The notes: generated from the sequence alone by a model not told the origin. DNA of 64,000 nucleotides from Ctenosaura bakeri (GCA_948474755.1 CAOLHI010000396.1:496001-560000), one strand, 5' to 3'. Positions 35,405 to 44,770 are shown, counted from the stretch's first letter. Made by a program: numbers and translations.

Positions 35405-35640
35405 GTGTGTGTATATGTGCCTTCCAGTCACCTGTAGACTTATGGTGATCCCATGAATTTCATAGGATTTTCTCAGGCAAGGAACATTCAGAGGTGGTTT
35501 TGCCACTCCCTTCCTCTGAAATATGGCCTACGGCACCTGGTATTCATTGGCGGTCTCCTATCCATGTATTAACCAGGGCTGACCCAGCTTAGCTTCCGAT
35601 AATGGACAGGATCTGATGCCTTTAGGGTATTTAGGTGTAC
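35405..35640 (-). mobile_element. 5S rRNA-headed SINE
   Basis: The minus-strand head (35,635-35,549) is a diverged 5S rRNA 3' half: the plus strand reads GGCGGTCTCCTATCCATGTA, TTAACCAGGGCTGACCCAGC, TTAGCTTCCGATAATGGACA, the complement of the 5S region from GATCTC through GGGAGACCGCC including the internal promoter zone. The body (TTTCAGAGGAAGGGAGTGGC, AAAACCACCTCTGAATGTTC on the minus strand) and the tail ACTGGAAGGCAC then CA repeats are shared with the tRNA-headed SINEs here. It is a SINE, not a 5S gene, because the 5' half and terminator are missing. Confidence 0.85.
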
Positions 35641-37099
35641 CTATCCAGTAAAAACACATGTGAATTCCCAAAGAAACTACAGAATCTCTATGCTGAATTC
35701 AGAATTCTTGTTTCCAGTTTTGCCAGGAAAAAAAAAAATCCTTGTAAATGCAACTGAAATTTTGCAAACACAGAGAAACAATCCCAGCAGCCACATAGAT
35801 TTCCCTTGCCCCAACCTTTAGAATTATGCAAAGGCTCCTTTTGAGATTTACATTCCTGACTGCCCCTGCAAATCTCCCTGTTTCAAATTTCCAGTGTGTG
35901 AAAAGGGAATTCATGATGACAGCTTCATGATGTGCTTGCCCCTTGCTCATTGCTCTAACAAGGCTTACAAACATTGGTCCAATGTTTCTAAAGTTTGTAG
36001 AGGAGCTGAGATAGCAGTACCATTTCAGCTCTTGAAATATCTCAAAGTAAACACAATCAATACTGAATATAGAGAAATGTTTCAAAGTACAAACCTGAAA
36101 AACTCAGTGAGGGGAACATATCTTTATGTGGACACACTCTCACATATATAAATGATAGAGGCCAATGTGTATTGCTTTTAAATTCCACAGATTTAAATAA
36201 TTCTCTTTTTTGAACCTATCAAAACAGCAGAATATTCAATATCTAGTAGAATATCTGGGAAACATAAAGTTTACCTGTAGAGCAAAAAAAAGCAGAGGGA
36301 ACAGGAGCTAGCTGGTGCTGAAGATGTAAACAAATATCAGGATCAAATCAACCTACCTAGAGAAACTTCTGATTATGCGAAGTTTTGCTGGAAATCAGCC
36401 CACTTAAGTAAATACAGAGTGATGAATTCTAGTATCTACTTGTATGCACATATCTAACAGTAAAGAGAATTGTTGTTGTTGTTTTTGTTCTGCACTGCCT
36501 GATTTAGAGCTAGCATTTCTCTCATCCATCTAAATATGAAAAGAAATTCTCTGCAAAATGTTTTTGCTTCTGAAACAGCATCTGGCTCTTTTGGCAGGCT
36601 GCATGAGACTAAGCAGCTTAAATCTGTGAGAGGGAATGGTTCTCCAATAATCTGCTTTCTTTTGTAAGTGGCCTAAACAACCAGGGAAATACTAGCCTTA
36701 TTGAGTATCCAGTCTGATTGTAATTATCTATATTGCTTTTTTGTATATTTGATTGAAGCTTTGCTGTGATTCCCATGAACTACACACTTCATTTTTATTT
36801 TTCAGCAAATTCTTGCTCTGAGGTTTAGCAGGCAAACACAGCTAAGGTTGACTGCAAACATCCTGCTGAAATCCCATGGGATTTAAGCAGCCTAACTTTT
36901 ATGCATGGTTGTAGGGAATGCATCAACAAATACTAGGTGTTGTGGCTATATTTCAGAAGAAAGAACTTGCAAAACAACATCTGGGTGTTCCTTGCCTGGA
37001 AGAAATCTTTAGAAGAAGCAAGAGGCAGTAGAGAAGAAGAAAGTTTAATACTGCATGTGAGATGGCTTTAAAGCCTGGACACACTCTCTATCCATTCCC
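35641..37099. other. Unresolved intergenic DNA
   Basis: No gene or confident repeat. (GTT)n at about 36,472-36,482 is the only simple repeat. Confidence 0.45.
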
Positions 37100-37390
37100 A
37101 GCTGGCACCCACGGCGGTCCAACCTCTGCTTAAATACCTCCAGCAAAACAGACCTTATTATCTCCTAAGGCAGTCTGACCTTCTGCCAAGCAGCTTTCAA
37201 TACTAGAAGACTTCTTCTAATGTTTAGCCAAAATCTACTTCCTGGCAATTTCCGCTCATTGGTTTTGTTCCTGCCCTCTAGAGTAACAGAGAACACTGTT
37301 TGCCTATTTTATTTTTTTTTTGCCTGACAACCTTCCAGATATTTGAAGGATGCCAGGTTAAAACATTTCTCACTGTAGGACAGTAGGAAG
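37100..37390 (-). mobile_element. Old CR1/L3-type LINE 3' fragment
   Basis: The plus strand reads CCAACCTCTGCTTAAATACC, TTGTTCCTGCCCTCTAGAGT and ATATTTGAAGGATGCCAGGT. These align in order with the CR1 complement at 60,650-60,880 (AGCCTCTGCTTAAAAACC, CTTGTCCTGGTCTCTGGAG, ATATTTAAACATGGCTATC). Highly diverged and non-coding. Confidence 0.7.
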
Positions 37391-37961
37391 AGACACTGAA
37401 ACTGGGGACTGAAGATGCCCTTTTTTTTTTTACACAGGACCCAGGGCACAAGGTTTTCTCACATGCAGAGGCCCAGCTTTGCACAATCTGATGAACAGGC
37501 ATAGAATCTGAAGACATGTAAATGGAAGATGCAACAATTCTGTGTAACATTTAAGACAGTAAACTGTAATATATTTCTTGTGCTGATCTCAGAGACACTC
37601 ATATGAGCATATCCTCCTGAAACAGGTAGCTACAAATCAAATATATATTCATGAATATATTTTTTAAAAATACAAGGAAGAGACATATGCAGCTGAAAAG
37701 GTGCTTCTCAGAATGAGCAAGATACTTCTTGTTTATAAACAGCAGACTGATAGAATCAGTCCAAAGAATGGTGCCTGTAGACCCCATTCTAATTTCCCTT
37801 ATTGTTATATTCTGGGGGAGGGGGAAGCATTTTTAGCTTAGCATGGCAACATTAAGCCAGTTGTGGACACAAGTAGATTTTAGGCACATTTTAATGCAGT
37901 AAACACAGGAAAGAGAACACTAACTGGAGATAACTCACAACAGCCTTTCATACTATATAGT
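37391..37961. other. Unresolved intergenic DNA
   Basis: No gene or named repeat. A T-run lies at about 37,421. Confidence 0.45.
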
Positions 37962-37963
37962 TA

Positions 37964-38189
37964 CAGCGAGCCCTCAGTATCCACTACGGCTTGGTTCCGG
38001 GAAGCTCCATAGATACCAAAAGCTCAGGTCCCATTATGTGCGACGATGTAGTAAAATTCTGTCCCTTATCTAAAATGGCAAAATCAATATTTGCTTTTGG
38101 GATTTTTTTTACATTTATTTTTAAAAAATATTTTCAAGTTGTGGTTGGAATCTATGGATACAGTATCCATGCATATAGAGGGTCCACCG
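37964..38189. mobile_element. Mariner-like MITE
   Basis: The start CAGCGAGCCCTCAGTATCCA and the inverted end CGGTGGACCCTCTATATGCA are diverged terminal repeats, with TA immediately left (37,962-37,963). The body GGTTCCGGGAAGCTCCATAG is typical of Tigger/mariner nonautonomous elements. No coding capacity. Confidence 0.6.
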
Positions 38190-38193
38190 TCTA

Positions 38194-38383
38194 GGACTTG
38201 ACACCACTTTGACATCATGGCTTCATCCTATTGAATTCTGGGATTTGTAGTTTCACAAGGCATTTGGAATTCTTTGCCAGAGAGCTCTGCTCCCTCCCCA
38301 AACTACATATCCCAGGACTCCACACGTTGCAACCTTAGCAGTTAAAGTGGCATCGAAGTGCAATAATTATATAATGTGACAGG
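38194..38383. mobile_element. Short hAT-like MITE
   Basis: GACACCACTTTGACATCATGG on the left and CAGTTAAAGTGGCATCGAAG on the right are imperfect inverted copies, as are TGGGATTTGTAGTTTCAC and CAAACTACATATCCCAGG in the middle. It directly abuts the mariner-like MITE. Confidence 0.6.
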
Positions 38384-39129
38384 GCAAAGAGCTTAGATTT
38401 TTTTTTTAAACTATTTGTTTTGGAAATACAGCTTGCAAAATCATGGAGCTGTAGTTCAAAAAAGCAAAATTTCCAAGGTCTTGGAAGTGCAAACTGCAAC
38501 TGCATAGTCATAATGTGTCTGTTTTGTACTCCATTTTCTCATTGTATTTGCTTGCCTCTTTCATCAGCTGGCATAAACTTCCCTTCTCTACAATTTTAAT
38601 CTGCCTCAAACAGACAACTTGGCTGGTTTGATTTATGTTCCTCTCTTCTGCCCTTTCTCCTGAGCAATCCCATGAATGTATAATCTTGCCCCTTCCTGTC
38701 TTTGGCATAATTTCCCCCCATGAATTTATTTTTTCACAGTTTCTTTGTGTTTCTACAAATATCAGCATTCTCTTGAGCATACACAGCAATACGTTCCTTT
38801 TCTTCCTTTGTTGTGTCTTTGGCTACACAAAGATTGGCATACATCCCTGAACTTTACTATTAATAGGAGTGATCAATATAGCCTTCACCAACTAATGGAG
38901 GAACAAAGTGGAGGAGTACGTAAAGGTGCACAAGTTATTGTTCAGTGCAATGCATTCTAGGTTAAAACTCTTCCCAAGGGGCCAGGTATATGTAAACAAA
39001 TTCAGATTTAGCATAAGAACATATACCTTGTAAAAACATTGACCACAAGCTTTCAGTTCAGATTATCACAGCCCCTGCAAGCATCCAGATGGCAAAGGGA
39101 CATAGCTGAGCTACCTGCTTTTACATCAG
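38384..39129. other. Unresolved intergenic DNA
   Basis: No gene or confident repeat. Short open frames only. Confidence 0.45.
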
Positions 39130-39255
39130 GGCATGGTAATCATGCACCCAGGTGGTTGGATTGTGAGTCCCAGCAGCCCCAAGCCAGCATAGGCAAGACT
39201 GAGGATTGCTGGGAGCTGCAGTTCAACAGCATCTGGAGGACTGCATGATCTGGAG
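39130..39255. mobile_element. hAT-like MITE relic
   Basis: GTGAGTCCCAGCAGCCCCAA and GCTGGGAGCTGCAGTTCAAC are inverted halves of a short element also seen at 50,489-50,603 (TGCAGCTCCCATCCACC). It lies immediately left of the 211-bp palindrome. Confidence 0.5.
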
Positions 39256-39264
39256 GGCTGCATG

Positions 39265-39475
39265 ACTCCAGGGTCCTGAATTTATGTATATTCTAACCGT
39301 GCTACTTGATCTCCTTTTAATTGGAGATGCCGATTAAAGATGGACACTTTCTGTGTAAAAAAGAAAGAGTGCCTTTCTTTTTTACACAGAAAGTGTCCAT
39401 CTTTAATCGGCATCTCCAATTAAAAGGAGATCAAGTAGCACGGTTAGAATATACATAAATTCGGGACCCTGGAGT
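39265..39475. repeat. Near-perfect 211-bp palindrome
   Basis: Two 103-bp arms (39,265-39,367 and 39,373-39,475) are reverse complements with a single mismatch (39,277 T against 39,463 G), separated by the 5-base loop AGTGC. The ends do not look like a terminal-inverted-repeat transposon, and pairing stops abruptly at 39,264/39,476. It could be a recent foldback duplication, a hairpin-forming transcript source, or an assembly artefact. Confidence 0.95.
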
Positions 39476-39599
39476 ACTGCTAGCAGTTGGTGGAGAAGCA
39501 ACTGACGCCTCCCCCAGAATTGCTTATATCTCTCTGTCAGTGCTGCTCGACAAGTAGCAATGTGTCCCTCCGGCCTTTTAACCAGTGCCCAAATTCTAC

Positions 39600-39700
39600 A
39601 TCCATCAACATACATCTGGCTTTACTTTATAAGCCACCCTGGAAAAGTTTTACACTTGAAAGGTGGGATACAAATCTGTCTTATTATCGGATCATCTGAT
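39600..39700 (+). mobile_element. LINE 3' trailer (L2-like), short
   Basis: TATAAGCCACCCTGGAAAAG and CTTGAAAGGTGGGATACAAA follow the AAGCCACCTTGxG...GGxGGGATAxAAAT pattern of L2 3' ends. Short and diverged. Confidence 0.45.
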
Positions 39701-39914
39701 GTGATTGGGACATAAAACTCACTTCTTTGATTTTCCCTTTTGATGAGAACTGTATGAATTTTCTTTCTTTTATCAGGGGGGTAGCCTTGGCAGTCTATTA
39801 GGAAGCCAGGAAAAGGAGAGGAAGAGGTGAAGAGGTCGGGGTAGAATAAACTCACCCTCTGCTTCACTACTCTAAATCAGCTCTGGCCTCCCTAGAACAC
39901 TCTTCACAAACACT

Positions 39915-40094
39915 GGCCATTTCCGCACTAGCCTGTTCTAGCGCGATGATTCCGCTTTCAACCTCCTCTGGAATCCTGGGGTTTGCAGTTTCGGGAGGGG
40001 CCGGCCGGCCCCTCCCGAAACTGCAAACCCCAGGATTCCAGAGGAGGTTGAAAGCGGAATCATCGCGCTAGAACAGGCTCGTGCGGAGTTGAGA
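39915..40094. mobile_element. Palindromic MITE, young copy with altered right end
   Basis: It starts GGCCATTTCCGCACTAGCC. The arms meet with no loop at GGGGCCGGCCGGCCCC (centre 40,004/40,005). The left arm pairs almost perfectly with the right until GTGCGGA near 40,087. The expected last bases AATGGCC are replaced by unrelated sequence. CpG sites such as TAGCGCGATG are intact, unlike the copies at 13 and 25 kb. Confidence 0.85.
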
Positions 40095-40278
40095 CAACAC
40101 TCCCTTATTTCTCAGCATTCGGATTCATGATTCAGTTCTAAAGACACAGAAGCTGACACAGTTATTTCGGATTTATGAATCACCAAGTGGGCGTGACTTC
40201 GGGTGTTTTGACAAGGAAAGGGTGCGGGGAGACAGCTGGATTGGGTTTGGGGCTGCTCTTCCACTCCAGGGAAAAGTA

Positions 40279-40371
40279 GGCCATTTCCGCACTAGCCCGT
40301 TATAGCGGTATTATTCCACTTTCAACATCCTACGGAGTCCTGGGCTTTGCAGTTTAGGGAGAGGCCTCAAA
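40279..40371. mobile_element. Single-arm palindromic MITE copy
   Basis: GGCCATTTCCGCACTAGCCC then TATTCCACTTTCAACATCC and TTTGCAGTTTAGGGAGAGGC reproduce one arm of the family. The mirrored arm is absent and unrelated sequence begins near 40,372. Confidence 0.8.
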
Positions 40372-40523
40372 GGTCTTAGTTAGAAACAGACCCCAGCGGA
40401 CTCACACATAGGATCGCACTGCGCGTCGAGCAAGCGCAAGTCCTCCATAATGTCTCGTCCGGGTTTCGCAAAGCTGCAAATAAAGTTCGGAAAGAAAGGC
40501 AATCGGACCTACCGCTCATCTAG

Positions 40524-40703
40524 GGCCATTTCCGCACTAGCCTGTTATAGCGCGATGATTCCACTTTCCACATCCTCTGGAATCCTGGGGTTTGCAGTTT
40601 CGGGAGGGGCCGGCTGGCCCCTCCCGAAACTGCAAACCCCAGGATTCCAGAGGATGTGGAAAGTGGAATCATCGCGCTATAACAGCCTAGTGCGGAAATG
40701 GCC
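40524..40703. mobile_element. Palindromic MITE, best-preserved copy
   Basis: This 180-bp element is an almost perfect loop-less palindrome. Its ends are GGCCATTTCCGCACTAG and the exact complement CTAGTGCGGAAATGGCC, and its centre is at 40,613/40,614 with only one central mismatch seen. Flanks are TAG on the left and TAA on the right, near the TAA duplication shown by the 25,560 copy. It ends about 470 bp upstream of the RNF217 start codon. Confidence 0.9.
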
Positions 40704-40729
40704 TAACTCTCCTGATACGCAACAAAAGC

Positions 40730-41174
40730 GATAAAGTTAAAAAATATATATATAACTAGTGTCGAAATAAGAAAGGCAGGACGTGTGGGGGGGGCGTCAG
40801 AGCTGGAATACACAGGAAGGGCCGGGAGGGCGGGCGGGCGGGCAGGTACGGCGGGGCCGAGCGGTGTTCGCAGGGCGGGGCCAGTCCTCTTTGAACTCGG
40901 CCAGTCGGGCAGGGCGAGGCGGTCCCTGGCGGGGCGTCGGGCCCTGCGCGCCAAGGGCTGCCGCTGCCGGGGCGGGGGGCGCGCCTCGCCTGAACCGCGC
41001 AGGAGGAATCCCCGCCGGAGCCGAGAGGAGGAGGGGCCGCGTCTTTTGTGTGCGGACGGGGGGGGGGGGTCCTGCCGCCGCCGCTGCTGCGACAGCTGCT
41101 TCGCGGTGCTGCGTCGAGCGGATCCTCCTGAGGGGGAGGCGGCTGGATGGGAAGCGGCGGCGGCGGAGGCGGCG
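40730..41174 (+). promoter_or_regulatory. RNF217: RNF217 CpG island, promoter and 5' UTR region
   Basis: GC content and CpG density rise abruptly and stay high from about 40,780 through exon 1 to about 41,900. GGGCGG-type Sp1-like boxes recur (40,826-40,845, 40,873-40,880, 40,965-40,975). No TATA box is placed convincingly, as expected for a CpG-island promoter, so the transcription start was not assigned. A run of 12 G residues lies at 41,058-41,069. Confidence 0.75.
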
Positions 41175-41821
41175 ATGGGGGAGCAGCTCAGCACGGCCAG
41201 CACCCCGCCGGAGCCTCCCCCTGCCGCCGCCGCCGCCGCCGCCGCCCGCCCCGAGCCGCCTTGCCCGCCCGCGGGAGCCCAACCGCCGCGAGCCAGCGAC
41301 GCCGAACCGCCGCTGCAACCGCCGCCTGATGAACCGCCGGGCCGGGAGGCGGGCGGCGGCGGCGGCGGCGGCGCTCCCTCCGAAGAGGCGTCCCCCTCGG
41401 ACGCGGGAAGCAGCAGCCGCCACCACAGCCGCCGGCTTCCTCTGAGGCCCGTCTACTGCACCGTTTACTGCGTGGAGAGCGACCGGCGGCCCGGAGCGCC
41501 GCTCCCTGCCTCACCGCATGCCGGCGACGACCTCCTCCTCCGCCCGGCCGCCTCGCCGCCGTCCTCTATGCGAGGGGAAGGAGACGGAGGGAAAGGCGGC
41601 GGCGGCGGCGGCGGCGGCGGGGGGACAACAACAACGGCAGCGTCGAGGTGGTCGACTTGTACCTCCTGCCGGAGCCCTTTTCCGGGCTGATCCCGGGGGA
41701 CTTCGGGCCCTTGCTGGTTCTGACCTGCCGCGTGTGTCTGGAGGAGAAGCCCCTCAAGCCCCTTCCCTGCTGCAAGAAGCCCGTCTGCGAGGAATGCCTC
41801 AAGCGCTACCTCAGCTCCCAA
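41175..41821 (+). CDS. RNF217: RNF217 exon 1, RBR-type E3 ubiquitin ligase (apparent frameshift)
   Basis: RBR E3 ligases take ubiquitin from an E2 through RING1 and pass it to substrate through a RING2 cysteine. In this family C-terminal membrane segments follow. Exon 1 supplies a disordered N-terminus and the start of RING1. ATG at 41,175 has G at -3 and +4, and MGEQxST resembles the mammalian start. Visible: Ala run 17-24, Gly run 61-66, the conserved VYCTVYCVESD at 93-103, Gly run 141-150. The frame then needs one extra base in the G6 run at 41,619-41,624 to continue as DNNNGSVEVVDLYLLPEPFSG and RING1 (CRVC at about 185-188, CC 199-200, C205, C208). Exon 1 would encode about 216 residues and ends at Q216 in phase 0. 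The remaining RING1, IBR, RING2 and membrane exons are outside the window. The indel is probably an assembly error. Confidence 0.9.
41220..41250 (+). repeat. (GCC)n polyalanine-coding repeat in RNF217
   Basis: Tandem GCC codons encode eight alanines. With the GGC tracts at 41,353-41,375 and 41,593-41,624 these are the length-variable parts of exon 1. Confidence 0.85.
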
Positions 41822-41827
41822 GTAGGT
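41822..41827 (+). other. RNF217: RNF217 exon 1 splice donor
   Basis: The coding text SSQ ends at CAA and is followed by GTAGGT, a donor-like sequence. The mammalian exon 1 boundary, as I recall it, falls at the same residue. Reading on gives VGVCFAPL, which is unrelated to the RING continuation. Confidence 0.8.
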
Positions 41828-41880
41828 GTTTGCTTTGCCCCGCTCATCTCCCGCAGCCAGAGCCCCCGGGGGAAACCGCT

Positions 41881-41910
41881 GACACACACACACCACACAC
41901 ACACACACAA
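41881..41910 (+). repeat. (CA)n microsatellite just inside intron 1
   Basis: ACAC repeats with one CC interruption, starting about 60 bp past the splice donor. Confidence 0.9.
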
Positions 41911-43269
41911 CGCGTTGAGCCTCCGGGCCTGTTGTGGTCGCCTCAGTCCTGTGGTTCGCCCTTTTTCCTCGGGGGCCGGCAAGTCTGTAGTGCGGCTTTG
42001 CTCTGCTCCTCACCCACCTCTGTTGTGGCATGGCGGCCAGATTTTCGCCCTCTTCCTCCCCTCTCTCTCTCTATATATAGTCCTCTAAGGTTCGGTATCA
42101 GGATTCTGAGCATGTGCAGAGTTCCATTCGCTGAGCAAGGACTGTGTGGTCTCTACCTGTCCTCCCTCAGATACACAGCAGATACACACCTGAGATTGGC
42201 AGGCAAGGCCTCAAGGGCGGGAGGGGCAGCTTCCAGGCAGATTTGGGCCCTGACCTTAACCTGAGGGAGTAAATCACTGTTCTCTGTCTCTCATTTTCCT
42301 TTCTTATGAGCAGGCGTTTGGCCCTTGAAGTGTGAAATGGCGCTCGTGTTTATGGACTCCATAAGTTCATTTCTTGGTCCTTTTTTTAAATTATTATTCC
42401 CTGTCTCTGCACTTTCCTGCCCCCTCCCCCATCATGTTTCCTTCCCTGTATCCTTTCTCCTCCCCTCTTCTATACCTCAGTCTTGTTGCTCTCTGTCCTG
42501 GACCCTTCTTATGCCTTCTCTCTTTCCCCAAAGCCTCCTAAAAGAGGGCTCTCCGCTGCATGTTTGTCTGCCTTTACCCCTCAAAATACAACCTGGTTTC
42601 TCCTTTAGAGCGGAGTGTGTCAATTTGTATCAGCTGATTTCTTATCTCCGTGTCAGTTCTAAGGGACCACTGAAGGCACTGTGAGTTGAGCTGATAATGC
42701 ATCAGTTAGTCAGAAGGAACTCATTGCCTTCTTTCTACTTTTACTCTACTCCCTACTGTAGCAAATAGGAAATGAGAGCTGGCTGCCTGCATGTAGACCC
42801 ACTTTTTCATTTCTTGCTCGCTCGCTCACTCAAATATCCAAAAGAATGCATTCCAAGCCTATTGAACATCATGTGGCTGCAGCTCCATGGAACCGATCTC
42901 TTATTCTGCACAGACTTTTTAGGTGTTACACTTGCACAAGGGCTCCTGCGTTTTGCCTTTCCTTTTCAACTTTCAAAGCCTTGCCTGAGCTCCTTCTTCC
43001 ACTTTTGTGCCAAAATTGACCTGGGAATGGTGGATAAAATATTTAGGTTGAAGTATTAGAGAGAGAGAAAATTCACAGTCACAGGGCAATGCTTTTTTTT
43101 TTCCAGATTAACATAAAGGTCACCACAAAAATAGCAAAAGCTTTTATGTTTTCTGCTTCCTTTCAAGCAAAGCCAGGATGGGGAGGATGTTATTGGGCAT
43201 GTTGGAGCCTCAGACATCTTCTGGTTTTATCAGTCTTATGTTCCTTTACTTGAAGCATATTGAGAACCA
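41911..43269. other. Intron 1, unresolved
   Basis: Unique-looking sequence following the CpG island. (CT)n then (AT)n near 42,060-42,079. No exon or repeat family recognised. Confidence 0.5.
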
Positions 43270-43550
43270 AACGATTTCTAAACTGCTTTTATGTTTTAAC
43301 TGCATGTTTTGATTCATTTTAACATTGTTGATAGTTTAATTATATGTTTATTTTAACATTTTGTTATGTTTTAGCTATATTGTGTTTATTTAAATTTGTA
43401 AACTTCTTTAATCCTCATTTGGAGGAAAATGTAGGATATAAATTATAAATTACTATAAATATAACATAAATTAAAATTTACATTAATAATTAAATTAATA
43501 ATGTAAATAAAATATAAATAAAATAATAAAATTAATAATAATAATAATTG
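43270..43550 (+). mobile_element. L2-like 3' trailer with AT-rich tail
   Basis: TTTTATGTTTTAACTG and TTTTAACATTTTGTTATG then CTTTAATCCTCATTTGGAGG and GGATATAAAT follow the layout of L2 3' UTRs (as at 58,150-58,300), ending in an (AATAAT)n tail at about 43,480-43,548. Confidence 0.45.
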
Positions 43551-43769
43551 TCAGCAGGTACTCCTGCATATTGCTTCAGAGTACTGTCTGGAGACTCTAC
43601 TCAGGAGTCATTTAGTAAATAAGATCTTTTTCGTGCCCTTTTGCATGAACAGGACAGTGTTCGCTACAATACTTATCCAGTAATTTTGAGGGAAAGTTAT
43701 TAATAGTTTCAATTATGTAGTGCCTTTCCTCCTGTAAGTGAAAAGTGGCTTAGACGAGTTTCCTCCTTC

Positions 43770-43930
43770 CCATTTCATCCTTACAACAACCTTGTCAGGC
43801 TATGAGAGAGAGAGAAATTGGCTAGCTCAAGGTCACCCAGTGAGTTTCATAGCTCAGTAGGGGACTTAAACTTGGATCTCCCAAGTCTAGATGCAACATT
43901 TCAGCCACTTTGCCTTGCTGGTTCTCTGGT
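43770..43930 (-). mobile_element. MIR-like tRNA SINE
   Basis: The reverse strand reads a tRNA-like head, then a CCCACTGGGTGACCTTGAGC-like core (plus strand GCTCAAGGTCACCCAGTGAG) and CTGACAAGGTTGTTGTAAGG. This is typical of ancient MIR/CORE SINEs. Confidence 0.6.
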
Positions 43931-44255
43931 AGAAGTATTCTGGGAAGGTCATTGTGTCATGAATGAAATACTGACTTTGTAGCACAAAACAGGCTTGAGT
44001 CCAGTTGTGAGTCCCACTTAGAGTAAACGCACTGAATCAGTAGAACTAAAGTGTTGATTTACCAAGTTTCAACTGATTGAATGGGTCTACTCTAGTTGGG
44101 ATTCACAGCTTGATCTAAACCTGAGTCAATGCACAGCCTGCGTGCTGGTGCAGATAGCACAAGCTATTCCTGGTGTGCCATGGGGACATGCTCCTTTAAG
44201 AAGAGGTGTTGTAGAGTTGCTGCTGATTATTTTTGTGGCATTCACATACCCCCTC
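43931..44255. other. Intron 1, unresolved
   Basis: Short stretch with no recognisable element. AGTGTTGATTTACCAAGTTTC and similar text was not assigned. Confidence 0.45.
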
Positions 44256-44259
44256 TTTT

Positions 44260-44291
<32 letters not shown>

Positions 44292-44344
44292 TCCTTCCTT
44301 CCTTCCTTCCTTCCTTCCTTCCTTCCTCCCTCTCTCTCTCTTTT
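44256..44344 (+). repeat. (TTTC)n(TTCC)n(TC)n polypyrimidine tract
   Basis: About 90 bp of uninterrupted pyrimidines on the plus strand, changing from TTTC to TTCC to TC units. A classical mirror-repeat, triplex-capable sequence. The overlapping frames encoding poly Phe/Ser/Leu are artefacts. Confidence 0.9.
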
Positions 44345-44706
44345 GGGTCTTTGTTTAGAGTATTTTGCTCTGCTCTTCACCTGAAAGGGCTCACAAAGCA
44401 GCTTAACAAAGATCAGAAGTAAGACAGTCCCTGCTTGCAGGCTTACAGTCTAAAAGGCATAATGCAAAAGGGGAAAGGGACTACAGGGACATAAAAATCA
44501 AACTTACATTTTTAATGACAACAGACAATACCAAAAGAGTACCTGTATGTAAATACCTGTATGGTAGAAGCAGGCTCAGAATGTCCTGCCCAAGATGATC
44601 CAGTGCACCCTTTCTATGTGTCCCGAACTGAGATCCTTCATACCCAGTGAATTACATTTGTTCTGATTTCTGTATTTTCAGTGTTAAGGCTATGCATTTC
44701 TTTTTA

Positions 44707-44770
44707 TACTACATCATCATCATCATCATCTTTATTTATACCCCAATCCCCCCACCCAAAAGATTCGTGA
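44707..44770 (-). mobile_element. L2 3' tail
   Basis: The reverse strand reads GGGGTATAAATAAA followed by (GAT)n (plus strand CATCATCATCATCATC at 44,713), the minimal 3' end of an L2 insertion. Confidence 0.5.

Noticed and set aside
35549..35635. 5S rRNA gene
   Set aside because: Only the 3' half of 5S is present, diverged and fused to a SINE body with a CA tail. The same structure recurs at 48,411.
1..40700. Exons of the syntenic neighbour NKAIN2
   Set aside because: No translated segment resembled its short membrane-protein exons. Exons that small could be missed by eye, so this is absence of evidence only.
40783..41690. Alternative long frames in the CpG island, both strands, including an upstream in-frame ATG at 40,785
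   Set aside because: Composition-driven in GC-rich repeats. The ATG at 41,175 has the better context and resembles the known RNF217 start. The upstream extension is Arg/Gly-rich without recognisable motifs.
41822..42088. Continuation of the RING frame past 41,821 (VGVCFAPL and on)
   Set aside because: GTAGGT gives a splice donor exactly where conservation ends, and the continuation reads into a CA repeat.
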